From JACJVV01 sp047602755 (GTDB taxonomy: Archaea; Nanobdellota; Nanobdellia; Woesearchaeales; JACJVV01): a DNA stretch of 38,621 nucleotides. Position numbers and translations under genes: made by a program. Shown piece by piece: positions 19,165-27,180 of this stretch. The notes under the pieces are model-generated. The model saw only the letters and a list, made by a program, of their open reading frames with translations, was not told where the DNA came from and did not search any database. Every line of letters begins with the position of its first letter. Position 1 is the stretch's first letter. The stretch is taken from the NCBI GenBank assembly GCA_047602755.1, contig JBLKOM010000010.1, forward strand, positions 1-38,621, given 5' to 3'.

Positions 19165-19865
19165 TTTTTTAATACCTTTTGAATAATATTATCATCAATA
19201 ACTTCTTTTCCTTCATTATTCATTATAAATAATGCTGAATCACATAACTCAATTATTGATTTGATCTCTTTTTCTTGTTCAGCAATATTTTTTATATATT
19301 TTAATTCAATTAAGTCTCCGAAATTTAGCTTTTCCCTTATAATATCTATTTTTTCATCAAATGTTAAGTCCCTTAATTTATATATTCTATTACCGACACG
19401 GTGACGTAAACTCTCAGGAATTTTAGTAGCACTATAGTCTATTGAAGTCATAATAATTGAAAGAATGATTCCTTGATCAAAAAAAAATTTAATCTTCTCT
19501 GCATTTGCATTAGATAAAAAAGAAACATTATCAAGAAGAATGATCATATTTTTAGGAAATTTTTCAAGTTCTTTAGAATTTATTTTTCTTCCTTTTGACA
19601 ATAACAGTTTAATATCCGGTTCATTTGGAATATTTTTACAATTAACATAAGCTACTCTTCCATAGCCTTGATAGCGCTTAATTATTTTTAGCAATAATGA
19701 AGTTTTACTGGTTTTTCCCTCAATAAATATTACATTCCCTGCTTCTATTCTATATGTGAGTTCCTTTAATAAACCATCATAACCAAATAATTTATCATCA
19801 AAACTAGGTTCAATAGTAAGTGGGTTTTTTTTAAAACCCTTTTTTTTATACCAAGTTGAAGTCAT
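19161..19865 (-). CDS. AAA-ATPase paralogue with degenerate nucleotide-binding motifs
   Basis: The 234-aa protein is a clear relative of the gene it precedes: same opening (WYKKKGFKKNPL), same NVIFIEG strand and same overall order. Its P-loop reads EGKTSKTSLL, two residues shorter than the partner and lacking the GxxGK core. Its Walker B reads IILLDNV, with Asn113 in place of the catalytic Glu. It should not hydrolyse ATP and may not bind it normally. The tandem arrangement with ATGA overlap suggests a regulatory or structural subunit of a hetero-oligomer. There is no frameshift or stop, so it is not a pseudogene. Confidence 0.7.
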   Translation of the reverse strand: MTSTWYKKKGFKKNPLTIEPSFDDKLFGYDGLLKELTYRIEAGNVIFIEGKTSKTSLLLKIIKRYQGYGRVAYVNCKNIPNEPDIKLLLSKGRKINSKELEKFPKNMIILLDNVSFLSNANAEKIKFFFDQGIILSIIMTSIDYSATKIPESLRHRVGNRIYKLRDLTFDEKIDIIREKLNFGDLIELKYIKNIAEQEKEIKSIIELCDSALFIMNNEGKEVIDDNIIQKVLKK

Positions 19866-20001
19866 AACTAAGCATTACTCATCTAATATAAAAAGATTGC
19901 TTCTCTCAAGTAGTATATCAAAGTAATTGTTAATAACTTATAGGGGACAAATAGTAAAAAAATAAAAATAATTAGAATAACCTATAGAATAAGCTTATAT
20001 A

Positions 20002-20112
20002 TTATTTTGCTCGGTCATTAAGATTAACAGAAATTTCATCTTGTTGTGCTAATTCTTTTTCTAACTGTTCAACAGTTTTGCCCATGAGTTTTGCTAAATC
20101 GGCTATCTTCAC
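20002..20112 (-). CDS. Tiny 36-aa helical protein (GTG start)
   Basis: A minus-strand ORF reads (V)KIADLAKLMGKTVEQLEKELAQ and continues polar to a stop, 36 codons in all. The first half resembles a short helix-turn-helix (ADLAKLMGKTVEQL), and overall it looks like a real compact helical protein, not random AT-rich translation. The start could be the GTG at 20112 or the ATG nine codons on. No Shine-Dalgarno is seen; a TTTTTAAATATC stretch about 25-35 nt upstream could be a TATA region giving a leaderless message. It lies 55 nt downstream of the HD gene on the same strand. Confidence 0.45.
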   Translation of the reverse strand: MKIADLAKLMGKTVEQLEKELAQQDEISVNLNDRAK

Positions 20113-20167
20113 TATAATATAAATTCCATAATTGATATTTAAAAAGGTTACGCTAAGAAATAATCTA

Positions 20168-20713
20168 TTAATTTATTGGTTCTTTAAATTTAATGCACCA
20201 TTCTTTGAATTTTTGTGACTTATCTTTTCCGAATGATTCCAACTTGTCCATTATTTCAGAAACAGTTAACTTTTCTGATTTGGTCTTTGAGAAAAAATTA
20301 TCAGCAAAAGCAAGAATCTCTTCTTCAACTGTGGAAGGAATCATATCTCTTTTTGGTAAAGGCAGATTTTCTTCTTCAATTTGTTTTTGTGTTATACCCA
20401 CACCAATATGCCTCTCAACAGCTAAAGCATGTTGTGGGTAGCCCTCTTTTCTAAGAAGATCTGCACCAAGAATTCCATGTTCAATATATCTATGATTACC
20501 ATTTGTACCAAATAAGGATGATCCAATATAGCAAATCCCTACATCATGAAGTAAAGCAATTTCCTCAATAAATTTTTTATTAGGATTTAATTCAGGAACT
20601 CTATCAGCAACTTCTAATGCTTTTTTAGCGACTAATGCTGAATGAGGAACTATTACATTATAGGCTTTACTGCCTTTTTTCAAATACTTATCTAGAATAA
20701 TATATGGATCCAT
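20168..20713 (-). CDS. HD-domain phosphohydrolase
   Basis: The 181-aa protein has the metal-binding HD signature: H24, H56-D57 (ALLHDVG), candidate H79 and H102 (EHG, ERHIG) and D138 (LAFADNF). These correspond to H…HD…H…H…D of HD hydrolases, with the extra histidines seen in two-metal members. The length fits stand-alone archaeal HD proteins thought to act on nucleotides or other phosphomonoesters. No membrane segment is seen. It is divergent from the ribbon-helix-helix operon, with about 146 bp between the starts, so both may be affected by the operator repeats there. Confidence 0.82.
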   Translation of the reverse strand: MDPYIILDKYLKKGSKAYNVIVPHSALVAKKALEVADRVPELNPNKKFIEEIALLHDVGICYIGSSLFGTNGNHRYIEHGILGADLLRKEGYPQHALAVERHIGVGITQKQIEEENLPLPKRDMIPSTVEEEILAFADNFFSKTKSEKLTVSEIMDKLESFGKDKSQKFKEWCIKFKEPIN

Positions 20714-20794
20714 GAAAATTTAGAAAACTATATGTTTAAAAATATTGTTGAAAATTTTAATATTTTTAGATATTCTACAAAACCAAGATATACT

Positions 20795-20851
20795 CTACTA
20801 TTAAGTAGTAAAAAACTAAATATTTATATATTAGTAGTATATTTTGCTACT
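20795..20851 (+). promoter_or_regulatory. Promoter and paired inverted repeats, candidate RHH operator
   Basis: CTACT-atta-AGTAG at 20795-20808 and AGTAG-n9-CTACT at 20833-20851 are two inverted repeats built from the same 5-bp half-site in opposite arrangement. Between them lies the TATA-like AAATATTTATATATT (20818-20832), about 30 nt before the ATG at 20860. Sites of this form, placed around a promoter directly ahead of a ribbon-helix-helix gene, suggest autoregulation. Confidence 0.5.
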
Positions 20852-20859
20852 TACAAAAA

Positions 20860-21003
20860 ATGAGACATAAAATAAGCATAAGTATAGAACAAGAACTTAT
20901 TCTAAAAATAAACCAAGCTAGAACTGAGAATCGAAGATTGAGAAGTCGAAGTCATGTTATTGAAGAAGCATTAAGAGATTATCTTGAAAAGAAGGTGAAC
21001 TAA
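20860..21003 (+). CDS. Ribbon-helix-helix (CopG/MetJ-type) transcriptional regulator, 47 aa
   Basis: A 47-aa ORF begins RHKISISIEQELILKI, a basic beta strand followed by helix 1, then SRSHVIEEALRDYLEKK, the conserved turn and helix 2 of the ribbon-helix-helix fold. It is the right size for a minimal dimeric DNA-binding protein. Strand residues R2, K4 and S6/S8 should contact the major groove. It starts the plus-strand operon; the ATG of the methyltransferase follows after one base, and the GGTGA for that gene lies inside this gene's last codons. Half-site repeats flank its promoter, so it probably represses its own operon. Confidence 0.82.
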   Translation: MRHKISISIEQELILKINQARTENRRLRSRSHVIEEALRDYLEKKVN

Positions 21004-21004
21004 A

Positions 21005-22003
21005 ATGAAGATGGTTTTTGATAAGCATTTACAAGTTCAAGAAATATTTGCAATAGGAGATGAAATTGCAAGATATCTTGGAGAGGATAAGGATAATGCT
21101 GGTAACCGTAGATTTCATTTCGATGATAATGAAGAGCGTCATCTTGTTACATTAATAAATCCAGTTTTAATGACAGATATTGCAAAAATTGCAAGAATTC
21201 CTGATAATAATGATAATACCTCAATACCAAGCAATTATGCAATCCAAAGAGGAATTGTTGGCACAATATTAAGAGACGTCATTGATAAATTAATTGAAAT
21301 TCCAAGAAGAATAGTTGTTTACGATGGGGTAAACATGGATTTTGATCAGAGTAAATACAATGGAAAGAATCCAGCAGATAGTGTATGGGGACCTTCAATT
21401 GATACATTATTTTTATGCAGAGCATTAAGCATGCTTGAATTAGATAATGTAAAAACTGCTGCAGAGATAGGTGCAGGTTCAGGATTTATTTCAAAGTATT
21501 TAGTAGAGAAATTACCAAATCTTGAAAAAATGGTATCTGTAGATAGAATGCCATTAGCATACCAATGCATGATTGAAGCCTGTAAAGATAAGCGGTGGAA
21601 ACCTGTTGCGGATGATGGAATAGAATATCTCAAAGGTAGAAAATTTGATCTTGTTGTTTGCAATCCACCATATATAAGAAGACCAAAAAGCATAGATGAC
21701 AATCCTTATGAAGGTATTGGGCTATTAGTTGATTTAATTAGAAATGCAAAAGATTACTTAACTGAGAATGGAAGATTAGTTCTTAATATTTCAGATTTAG
21801 CAGGAGATATTCCTGACCATGCAATAAATAATGCAAATGCAGACAAAGCTAGCATCTTGACAATGGATGTTCCATTAAGAGTATTTGCAGTCACAAACAA
21901 TCCTGAATGGAGAGAATATTTGCTAAAAAATGGGCTACAAAGATTATACAAAGAAGGGCATGACTATTGGCATACATTAAAAGCATTGGAAATCAGACCA
22001 TGA
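21005..22003 (+). CDS. Class I SAM-dependent methyltransferase with NPPY motif
   Basis: Residues 1-140 are a distinctive N-terminal region of unknown function. The Rossmann methyltransferase domain follows, with motif I AEIGAGSGF (about 153-161), the acidic end of strand 2 (SVDRM) and motif IV CNPPY (N220-Y223). NPPY methyltransferases act on amide or exocyclic nitrogens: glutamine in release factors, or adenine/guanine in nucleic acids. The substrate here is not known. The ribosome site AAGGTGA precedes the ATG by a few bases. The last four bases overlap the next gene as ATGA, so it is tightly coupled to the phosphorylase-like gene, hinting at a nucleotide or nucleoside substrate, which is inference. 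Confidence 0.82.
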   Translation: MKMVFDKHLQVQEIFAIGDEIARYLGEDKDNAGNRRFHFDDNEERHLVTLINPVLMTDIAKIARIPDNNDNTSIPSNYAIQRGIVGTILRDVIDKLIEIPRRIVVYDGVNMDFDQSKYNGKNPADSVWGPSIDTLFLCRALSMLELDNVKTAAEIGAGSGFISKYLVEKLPNLEKMVSVDRMPLAYQCMIEACKDKRWKPVADDGIEYLKGRKFDLVVCNPPYIRRPKSIDDNPYEGIGLLVDLIRNAKDYLTENGRLVLNISDLAGDIPDHAINNANADKASILTMDVPLRVFAVTNNPEWREYLLKNGLQRLYKEGHDYWHTLKALEIRP

Positions 22004-23145
22004 AAAAAACAAGAATATTCAAGTTAGAAAATATAATAAAATATGTAGAGACACGATTATTTGGAGAGAATGTTAGATCTGAAGATGTAGAAACTATTGT
22101 ACTTTATCAAGGATTTTTAAAATCACAAGTAGAAAAAGCTATAGGAAAAGATTACACTACTGTCAAACAAAAAAATCCAAGAGAACAAATAATGTTAGAT
22201 TCTTTTCTAAATCTATCTATCCCTGAATGGAGTTTTTTTGATCGGGCAAGAAGATATGAAAGAATGATTAAAGTTTATTTAGAAGAAACTGGAAAAAATA
22301 TCCCATTTATAACTGAATATCCTGAACAAAAGGAAAGAATTGTTATGCAAGCATATAGCAATCTTGCATATGATTTTGTAAGTGGTCTTTTTATTCCTGA
22401 AAGCAAACATGAAACAAGAAGAATTTTCCCAGAGCATGATTGCAAAGATATCTTTGATATTATAATTGGCCCACTAAAAAATGTTGCTAAGCAAGCAGAT
22501 AGGGTAATTTCAACAAGTACAAACGAATATTTAGATGCACAAATAGTAGAAATTGCAGGTAAAAAAGTATTGAATATAGGTTATGTATATGGAGGACAAG
22601 CTGGTTTATTATTTGATAAAATATTACATGAAATCAACGGGTTAAATCCAGAGAAAGAAAAAACAGTTAACATCTATATGTTTGGAAGAGTTGGTTCATT
22701 ATTAGATGATAGCAAAAGACATGACTTATTATACCCTATTGGAGTAATTGATCAATTAGATTTAGAGGTTGGAAATGATCATATAACACCATTTACAAAT
22801 TCATTAGCTACAACTGATACAAATAATGTAATAAACTTAAATGTAGTAAGTGTTATTGATGAAACATATGAATTACTTGAATCTGCAAAATCAAGAGATT
22901 ATCAAGGAACACCTGTCGGTTCAATTGACATGGAAGTTAGAAGTAGTATTGAAGCAGTGAGACAAGCAAAACACAAATACTGGGACATACAAGATCCATT
23001 AAATATTAATTATGGATTTATAGGTCATGTATCAGATGTTCCATTAATTGGAGATAAGATTGATGAAGAATTAGATTCAGATATAGGAGAAAAAAAGGCA
23101 GTACGAAGAATTGTTGAATATATCAAAGGTGGAATAAATGAATAA
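22000..23145 (+). CDS. Nucleoside-phosphorylase-like protein (PNP/UDP superfamily, tentative)
   Basis: The 381-aa protein starts at the ATG at 22000, overlapping the previous stop. Residues about 1-175 are helical and unrecognised. The C-terminal half carries a pattern like nucleoside phosphorylases: IGYVYGGQAG near 200, FGRVGSLLDDSKRHDLLYPIGVID (a GxxGxL…GDLV…A-like stretch) and GSIDMEV with D310-M-E312, the position of the ribose-binding Met-Glu in that superfamily. If correct it would cleave or bind a nucleoside. Its place between a methyltransferase and a NAD-kinase-like gene, opposite the NAD cluster, makes nicotinamide or nicotinate riboside a plausible substrate, which is inference only. 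Confidence 0.5.
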   Translation: MKKTRIFKLENIIKYVETRLFGENVRSEDVETIVLYQGFLKSQVEKAIGKDYTTVKQKNPREQIMLDSFLNLSIPEWSFFDRARRYERMIKVYLEETGKNIPFITEYPEQKERIVMQAYSNLAYDFVSGLFIPESKHETRRIFPEHDCKDIFDIIIGPLKNVAKQADRVISTSTNEYLDAQIVEIAGKKVLNIGYVYGGQAGLLFDKILHEINGLNPEKEKTVNIYMFGRVGSLLDDSKRHDLLYPIGVIDQLDLEVGNDHITPFTNSLATTDTNNVINLNVVSVIDETYELLESAKSRDYQGTPVGSIDMEVRSSIEAVRQAKHKYWDIQDPLNINYGFIGHVSDVPLIGDKIDEELDSDIGEKKAVRRIVEYIKGGINE

Positions 23146-23243
23146 ACTTACTATTGTAATTGATGATGTAAAATAAATTACTAAGATGATAATACAGGCA
23201 TACAATCACTAATAGAAGTTTTCAAAAATATTAAGGTGTTAAA

Positions 23244-24158
23244 ATGAAAATTGGACTAGCAATAAAAGACCCAATGTTGTCTTACAATATGCGAAGAAAA
23301 CGTATGACAAAAGATGAAGTAATTGCAATAGAGAAAAGTATGGGGAAAAATATTGAACGAATTATTGCAAGCACTGAAAGACAACTTAATAATGCGCAAA
23401 AAGTGCGTGAAATATTTGATTTTGCAAGTGAAGTTGATGTGTATAAAATCTTTGATTTACATGAAATCCCACCAGACTTTGATGCTATTATCGCACTTGG
23501 TGGAGATAATCACTTTCAGAAAGTAGCACAACTTTATAAAAATGCAATAATAATAGGAGCTAATTCTGATTCTATAACAAGCCATGGAGGGATATTGCAA
23601 TTTTCTGTAAATGAATTAATCACAAATGCTGACAGAATAAAACAAGGAGATATACCATTTGAGGAATGGACTATGATTGCGACATATAAAAATGAATATC
23701 GTCTTCCAGATGCTATATGCAATGTTGATTTTCCGGCATCCCATTACATGGCAAGATTCATGATTAAAGGAATTGAAGATAACAAAGAATGGTCTGAAGA
23801 ACAAAAATGTTCAAGAGCAGTTATTGCTACTGGTGCTGGTTCAGCAGATGGAAGTCATTATCATAGTATTGTAGCGTTACTTAAAACGAAATATCCAGAG
23901 CAATTTCAAGGAGAGATTGAATTTCAAAGGGATGAACCTTTAATAAAAGCAGTATCTGAAACACCATTTAGATCAGGACAACCACTATATAATCATCTTA
24001 ATCCTTTAGCATTATCTGGACAGGCAGTTGAGTATAAAGTTTGGCATATGAATGATTCAACTCTTGCAATTGATACTGTACATTTTTACCCATTACAAGA
24101 AGGAGATAAACTAACTTTCAAAGTATCTGAAAAAAAATTAAAAGTAGCAATAAAATAA
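23244..24158 (+). CDS. NAD kinase-like protein (NADK/DAGK superfamily), divergent
   Basis: The 304-aa protein follows the NAD kinase plan. IIALGGDNHF (82-91) stands where NAD kinases have GGDGT, IIGANSDSITSHGG (103-116) replaces the GxNxGxLGFL turn, and VIATGAGSADGSHYH (193-207) aligns with the TPTGSTAYS nucleotide-binding segment. The catalytic Asp88 is kept but the following Gly-Thr are Asn-His. It may phosphorylate NAD or another nucleotide-like substrate. GGTG lies 6 nt before the ATG. It is the last gene of the RHH operon, about 98 bp after the phosphorylase-like gene, and converges on the NAD-salvage array. Confidence 0.65.
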   Translation: MKIGLAIKDPMLSYNMRRKRMTKDEVIAIEKSMGKNIERIIASTERQLNNAQKVREIFDFASEVDVYKIFDLHEIPPDFDAIIALGGDNHFQKVAQLYKNAIIIGANSDSITSHGGILQFSVNELITNADRIKQGDIPFEEWTMIATYKNEYRLPDAICNVDFPASHYMARFMIKGIEDNKEWSEEQKCSRAVIATGAGSADGSHYHSIVALLKTKYPEQFQGEIEFQRDEPLIKAVSETPFRSGQPLYNHLNPLALSGQAVEYKVWHMNDSTLAIDTVHFYPLQEGDKLTFKVSEKKLKVAIK

Positions 24159-24235
24159 ATACGACATTGATGCTAATAATAATTATAAATTTAAAAGAAT
24201 CGAAGAATTATAAAAGTAACTAATTATAAAAACAG

Positions 24236-25141
24236 CTATAATTTATAATTCTCAGTCATTGCTTTGAAAAGATTTAATGCACTAATTAAAGAATTTCTTT
24301 GCTGACATACATCATCACCAAGCATAAAAGTTCTATATCCCATTCGCATTAAATTATCAACATCATTTATCTCAGAACACTCTGGTTCAAGATTATATGC
24401 TAAACTAGGAAATATTCGTGATGCAACAATTGCATTCTTATCTGCTTTTATAATATCATAAGTAGCTTTAATTATTTCATGAGGTTTATTAACTTCAACA
24501 AATAAATCTCCACGAGCAGTCATTAATCGAACATCATTATTATAATTATTTTGAACGTAATCCAAACCTTTACTTGATTCAATCTTTGCAGCAAGATCAA
24601 CATCACATCCTACAAAATTCCTAAAATCAACTATATCCTGATTTCCTTCAACATATGACAACATAAATTTATTCAATCCAATATTTTTTGCTGCTTCTAT
24701 GTATCTTTTATCTGTATCAGTCAGAAATCCTTCAATTGTTAGTGATGAAGAAGGAATATTAATTGATTCACCTGGACCAACAACACGTTTAGGACCTTCT
24801 TGCATGATAATTTGATTACCGCATACTTCTAGAATTGTTGCAGATTCTTTTCCATCATTAAAATATGCTTCAACAGGTGTATCTACTTTAATATTATGAG
24901 ATATCCTTATTTCAGTAAACGGTGGAACACCAAAATTTTCAACTCTCAACTGTCTTCCTTTTAGATCAATCCATAAATCCTTTCCATTTGCTTTATCATA
25001 TAATCGCTTTAAAACATCTTCAATAGTCTCATCTTGCTTTATAGGCATAACAACATTTAACCTTAATCCTTCTACTGATGAATGAGCTACAACTTCATCT
25101 ATAAATGTGGCATATGGAGGTATTGTGACAATTGTTTTCAT
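24236..25141 (-). CDS. Truncated pyruvate-kinase-like protein
   Basis: The 301-aa protein matches the barrel of pyruvate kinase. IDLKGRQLRV (58-67) corresponds to DLKGPEIR, VVGPGESINIPSSSL to the end of the B domain, AKIES (K186, E188) to the catalytic Lys and metal Glu, and MTARGDLFVEV (D212) to the metal Asp. The C-terminal allosteric domain is absent (usual length about 470), and the SHG motif after RLN is replaced by VMP, losing ligands for K+ and phosphate. It may use another substrate. I start at the ATG at 25141, preceded by GAGATGAT; an ATG three codons upstream is possible. It is the last gene of the minus-strand NAD array. Confidence 0.72.
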   Translation of the reverse strand: MKTIVTIPPYATFIDEVVAHSSVEGLRLNVVMPIKQDETIEDVLKRLYDKANGKDLWIDLKGRQLRVENFGVPPFTEIRISHNIKVDTPVEAYFNDGKESATILEVCGNQIIMQEGPKRVVGPGESINIPSSSLTIEGFLTDTDKRYIEAAKNIGLNKFMLSYVEGNQDIVDFRNFVGCDVDLAAKIESSKGLDYVQNNYNNDVRLMTARGDLFVEVNKPHEIIKATYDIIKADKNAIVASRIFPSLAYNLEPECSEINDVDNLMRMGYRTFMLGDDVCQQRNSLISALNLFKAMTENYKL

Positions 25142-25236
25142 TTTTATCATCTCTGTTCATTGATTGTATATCATATATATCAAAAAAATAAAAAACAATG
25201 TTAGGAAAATAAAAAAAATAAAATGAATGAAATTTA

Positions 25237-26112
25237 TCACTCAATTAAAGGCATACTTTTTAAGCTTTTTAGATCTGCAATATTCTTTGCATTTTTTGTT
25301 GACATAACACTATTTGTTCCAAATGATACAATTGGGTCATATACACATAAATGCGCCAAAGTATTTAAAGTACTATAAGCAGCTTCAAGATCTGCAACAA
25401 CTGCATCTTCCATATCACTTGTTTTGTCAACTTTCATTTTTGCAAGGAAATCATCTAAAGTTCCAGCATCAGCTTTTGTTTTAAGTCGTGATCTCTGAAG
25501 CTCAAGGTGAGATATAAAATGTATTACTTCACCTTTTCCTTCTGCAAAACCTACTGCAACATAAGGAGTCCCATGCTTTTCTTTCATTTCTTCACTTGTT
25601 ATCAAAGGTATAACTCCTTCCTTAATTTGATACAAATGACTTGAATTTTCTAACCACCACTGCGGGTGACACTGTGAATAGTTTAATCCCAAAAACTTTC
25701 TTGCCATATCTGTATGAGCTTGAATCTCAACTACTTCATCTGCTGTAACACCAACTTTTTCAAGACGTTTTGGGAAAGATTTTGTTACTAATCCAAGTGC
25801 CCAGTCGGTAGTCACAATTCTACCACCTGATTCAACAAATTCTTTTACAGCTTTTACAGGAACACCAGTAGAATAATCTTTGCAATTAACAAACATTACT
25901 CTACCACCATTGTATTTGGCAATCTGTTCAGAATTTATAGTTTCATATGGCACCTTAATAGTATCAAGCAGTTTCTCAATATGATCATATGTTCCTCTAA
26001 CAACAACAATTTCATTACCTTTAATTGCTTGAAGTTGTTCATAAATTGCTGGTTGCTGTCGCATTGATACTTGTGCAAAAATCTTTCCAGATGTTGCATA
26101 TGCATTTTTCAT
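25237..26112 (-). CDS. GATase-like/ThuA-like fold protein
   Basis: This 291-aa protein has alternating strands and helices resembling class I glutamine-amidotransferase-like folds. A strand VMFVNCKDY (72-80, Cys77) precedes a helix and VESGGRIVTTDWALG (93-107), a pattern typical of ThuA-like and related domains, where a glycine pair precedes a strand ending in Thr-Asp. The classical Cys-His-Glu triad cannot be assigned. The C-terminal 100 residues are helical. It ends KSLKSMPLIE, nearly the same tail as the VWA protein immediately upstream. GAGGTAAG lies before the ATG. The role is unknown; partnership with the VWA protein is likely from the shared tail and position. Confidence 0.6.
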   Translation of the reverse strand: MKNAYATSGKIFAQVSMRQQPAIYEQLQAIKGNEIVVVRGTYDHIEKLLDTIKVPYETINSEQIAKYNGGRVMFVNCKDYSTGVPVKAVKEFVESGGRIVTTDWALGLVTKSFPKRLEKVGVTADEVVEIQAHTDMARKFLGLNYSQCHPQWWLENSSHLYQIKEGVIPLITSEEMKEKHGTPYVAVGFAEGKGEVIHFISHLELQRSRLKTKADAGTLDDFLAKMKVDKTSDMEDAVVADLEAAYSTLNTLAHLCVYDPIVSFGTNSVMSTKNAKNIADLKSLKSMPLIE

Positions 26113-26201
26113 TTTTCTTACCTCACAATCTTACTTAATATTTTTGCCTGACAATTTTACCTAACAATTTTATCAGTAATTTGCCATACTCCATTACTGA
26201 C

Positions 26202-27167
26202 TTACTCAATCAATTTCATGCTCTTAGCACCTTTCAAAGATTTTCCAACAACAGATTTCATATCTTTGTAATCTACATCAGGTGCAGCACGAAGTGATTC
26301 CATTACTGTTGCAATACCTAATTCATCTTGTCGTGCACTAAGATTTTTCCCAAAATCACTAAAGTGGCCCCACTTCTTTGCTACAAGGCCCATTGCAATA
26401 TCAACAATTCTTTGTGCGTCATATACTGGGATAATTTTTTGCTCACCTATTGCATCAGCCCATTGCTGTTTTATTTCTTCATGTCTTCCAGGATACTGTT
26501 TTTGCAAAAAATAGATATCATACTTTTGCGCCAAATTTTTCCAGACATCAACAGAAGAAAGTTCAGCTTGTACAGTATCACCAATATATACTTTTATTTG
26601 TGCTGGATTTATTTTTTCGTAAAATTTTTCATCACCCATCACAATTAAGAAAGGAGATACTGCATTTGGTGTTTTTATTTTCTGGTCAGCAAAATAAGCA
26701 AAAAGTTCATATGATTCTCTGATACCTGGTCCTCCTCCACCTTCAGCATGAACTGCCTTAAGCTTGTCATCAAGTGTTACACCTTTAGCAAACTCAGTTA
26801 CTTGAAGTGGCCATTGATCAGAATTTGCATCACCAACTACATTAATGCTTAATTCAACATCATCTTTATACTGTGATAATGTTTGATAAAGTAATGGAAT
26901 TCTATCAAAAATTTCAGCTGGCCATTTTTGCATTGAACCTGTACCATCAACTAAAAGCACTAATGGATTCTTTGAATCTGTAGTTAATTCTTTATTCTTT
27001 GCCAAGACTGCTTTAGATACAGGTGCAGCCTTCTTTGAGTAGACTCTAGATCCCTTAACGCTTGCTTCTTTTGCTAAAGTTTCAAGGTAAGGTGCTTTAG
27101 CGTCGTCATATTTATAACCGCCTGGTTTTTTCCAGGTATTTACGTCATCTGGTCCCCATCCATACAT
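26202..27167 (-). CDS. von Willebrand factor A (VWA) domain protein with MIDAS site
   Basis: Residues 66-280 are a VWA domain. The metal-ion-dependent adhesion site is intact: D74-G-T76-G-S78 (LLVDGTGSM), a glycine-rich loop GGGGPG (143-148) at the third ligand position, and VMGDE (177-180). No signal peptide or membrane helix is present, so it is cytosolic, like VWA proteins that assemble with ATPases or kinases. I chose the ATG at 27167 because GGAGGCGAG lies just before it; the longer ORF from 27218 lacks such a site. The tail KSLKGAKSMKLIE resembles the tail of the next protein. It follows the kinase gene by 113 nt; a VWA-kinase pairing recalls TerY-P type modules, though no phosphatase is here. 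Confidence 0.82.
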   Translation of the reverse strand: MYGWGPDDVNTWKKPGGYKYDDAKAPYLETLAKEASVKGSRVYSKKAAPVSKAVLAKNKELTTDSKNPLVLLVDGTGSMQKWPAEIFDRIPLLYQTLSQYKDDVELSINVVGDANSDQWPLQVTEFAKGVTLDDKLKAVHAEGGGGPGIRESYELFAYFADQKIKTPNAVSPFLIVMGDEKFYEKINPAQIKVYIGDTVQAELSSVDVWKNLAQKYDIYFLQKQYPGRHEEIKQQWADAIGEQKIIPVYDAQRIVDIAMGLVAKKWGHFSDFGKNLSARQDELGIATVMESLRAAPDVDYKDMKSVVGKSLKGAKSMKLIE

Positions 27168-27180
27168 TTTACTCGCCTCC

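Noticed and set aside
23138..23176. 12-codon ORF MNKLTIVIDDVK overlapping the end of the phosphorylase-like gene
   Set aside because: Too short, no ribosome site and no continuation in frame; it may be a decayed gene start but this cannot be supported.
26328..26722. Plus-strand ORFs of 90-106 codons inside the VWA gene
   Set aside because: Antisense to a well-supported VWA domain; they are shadows of the opposite-strand codon pattern.
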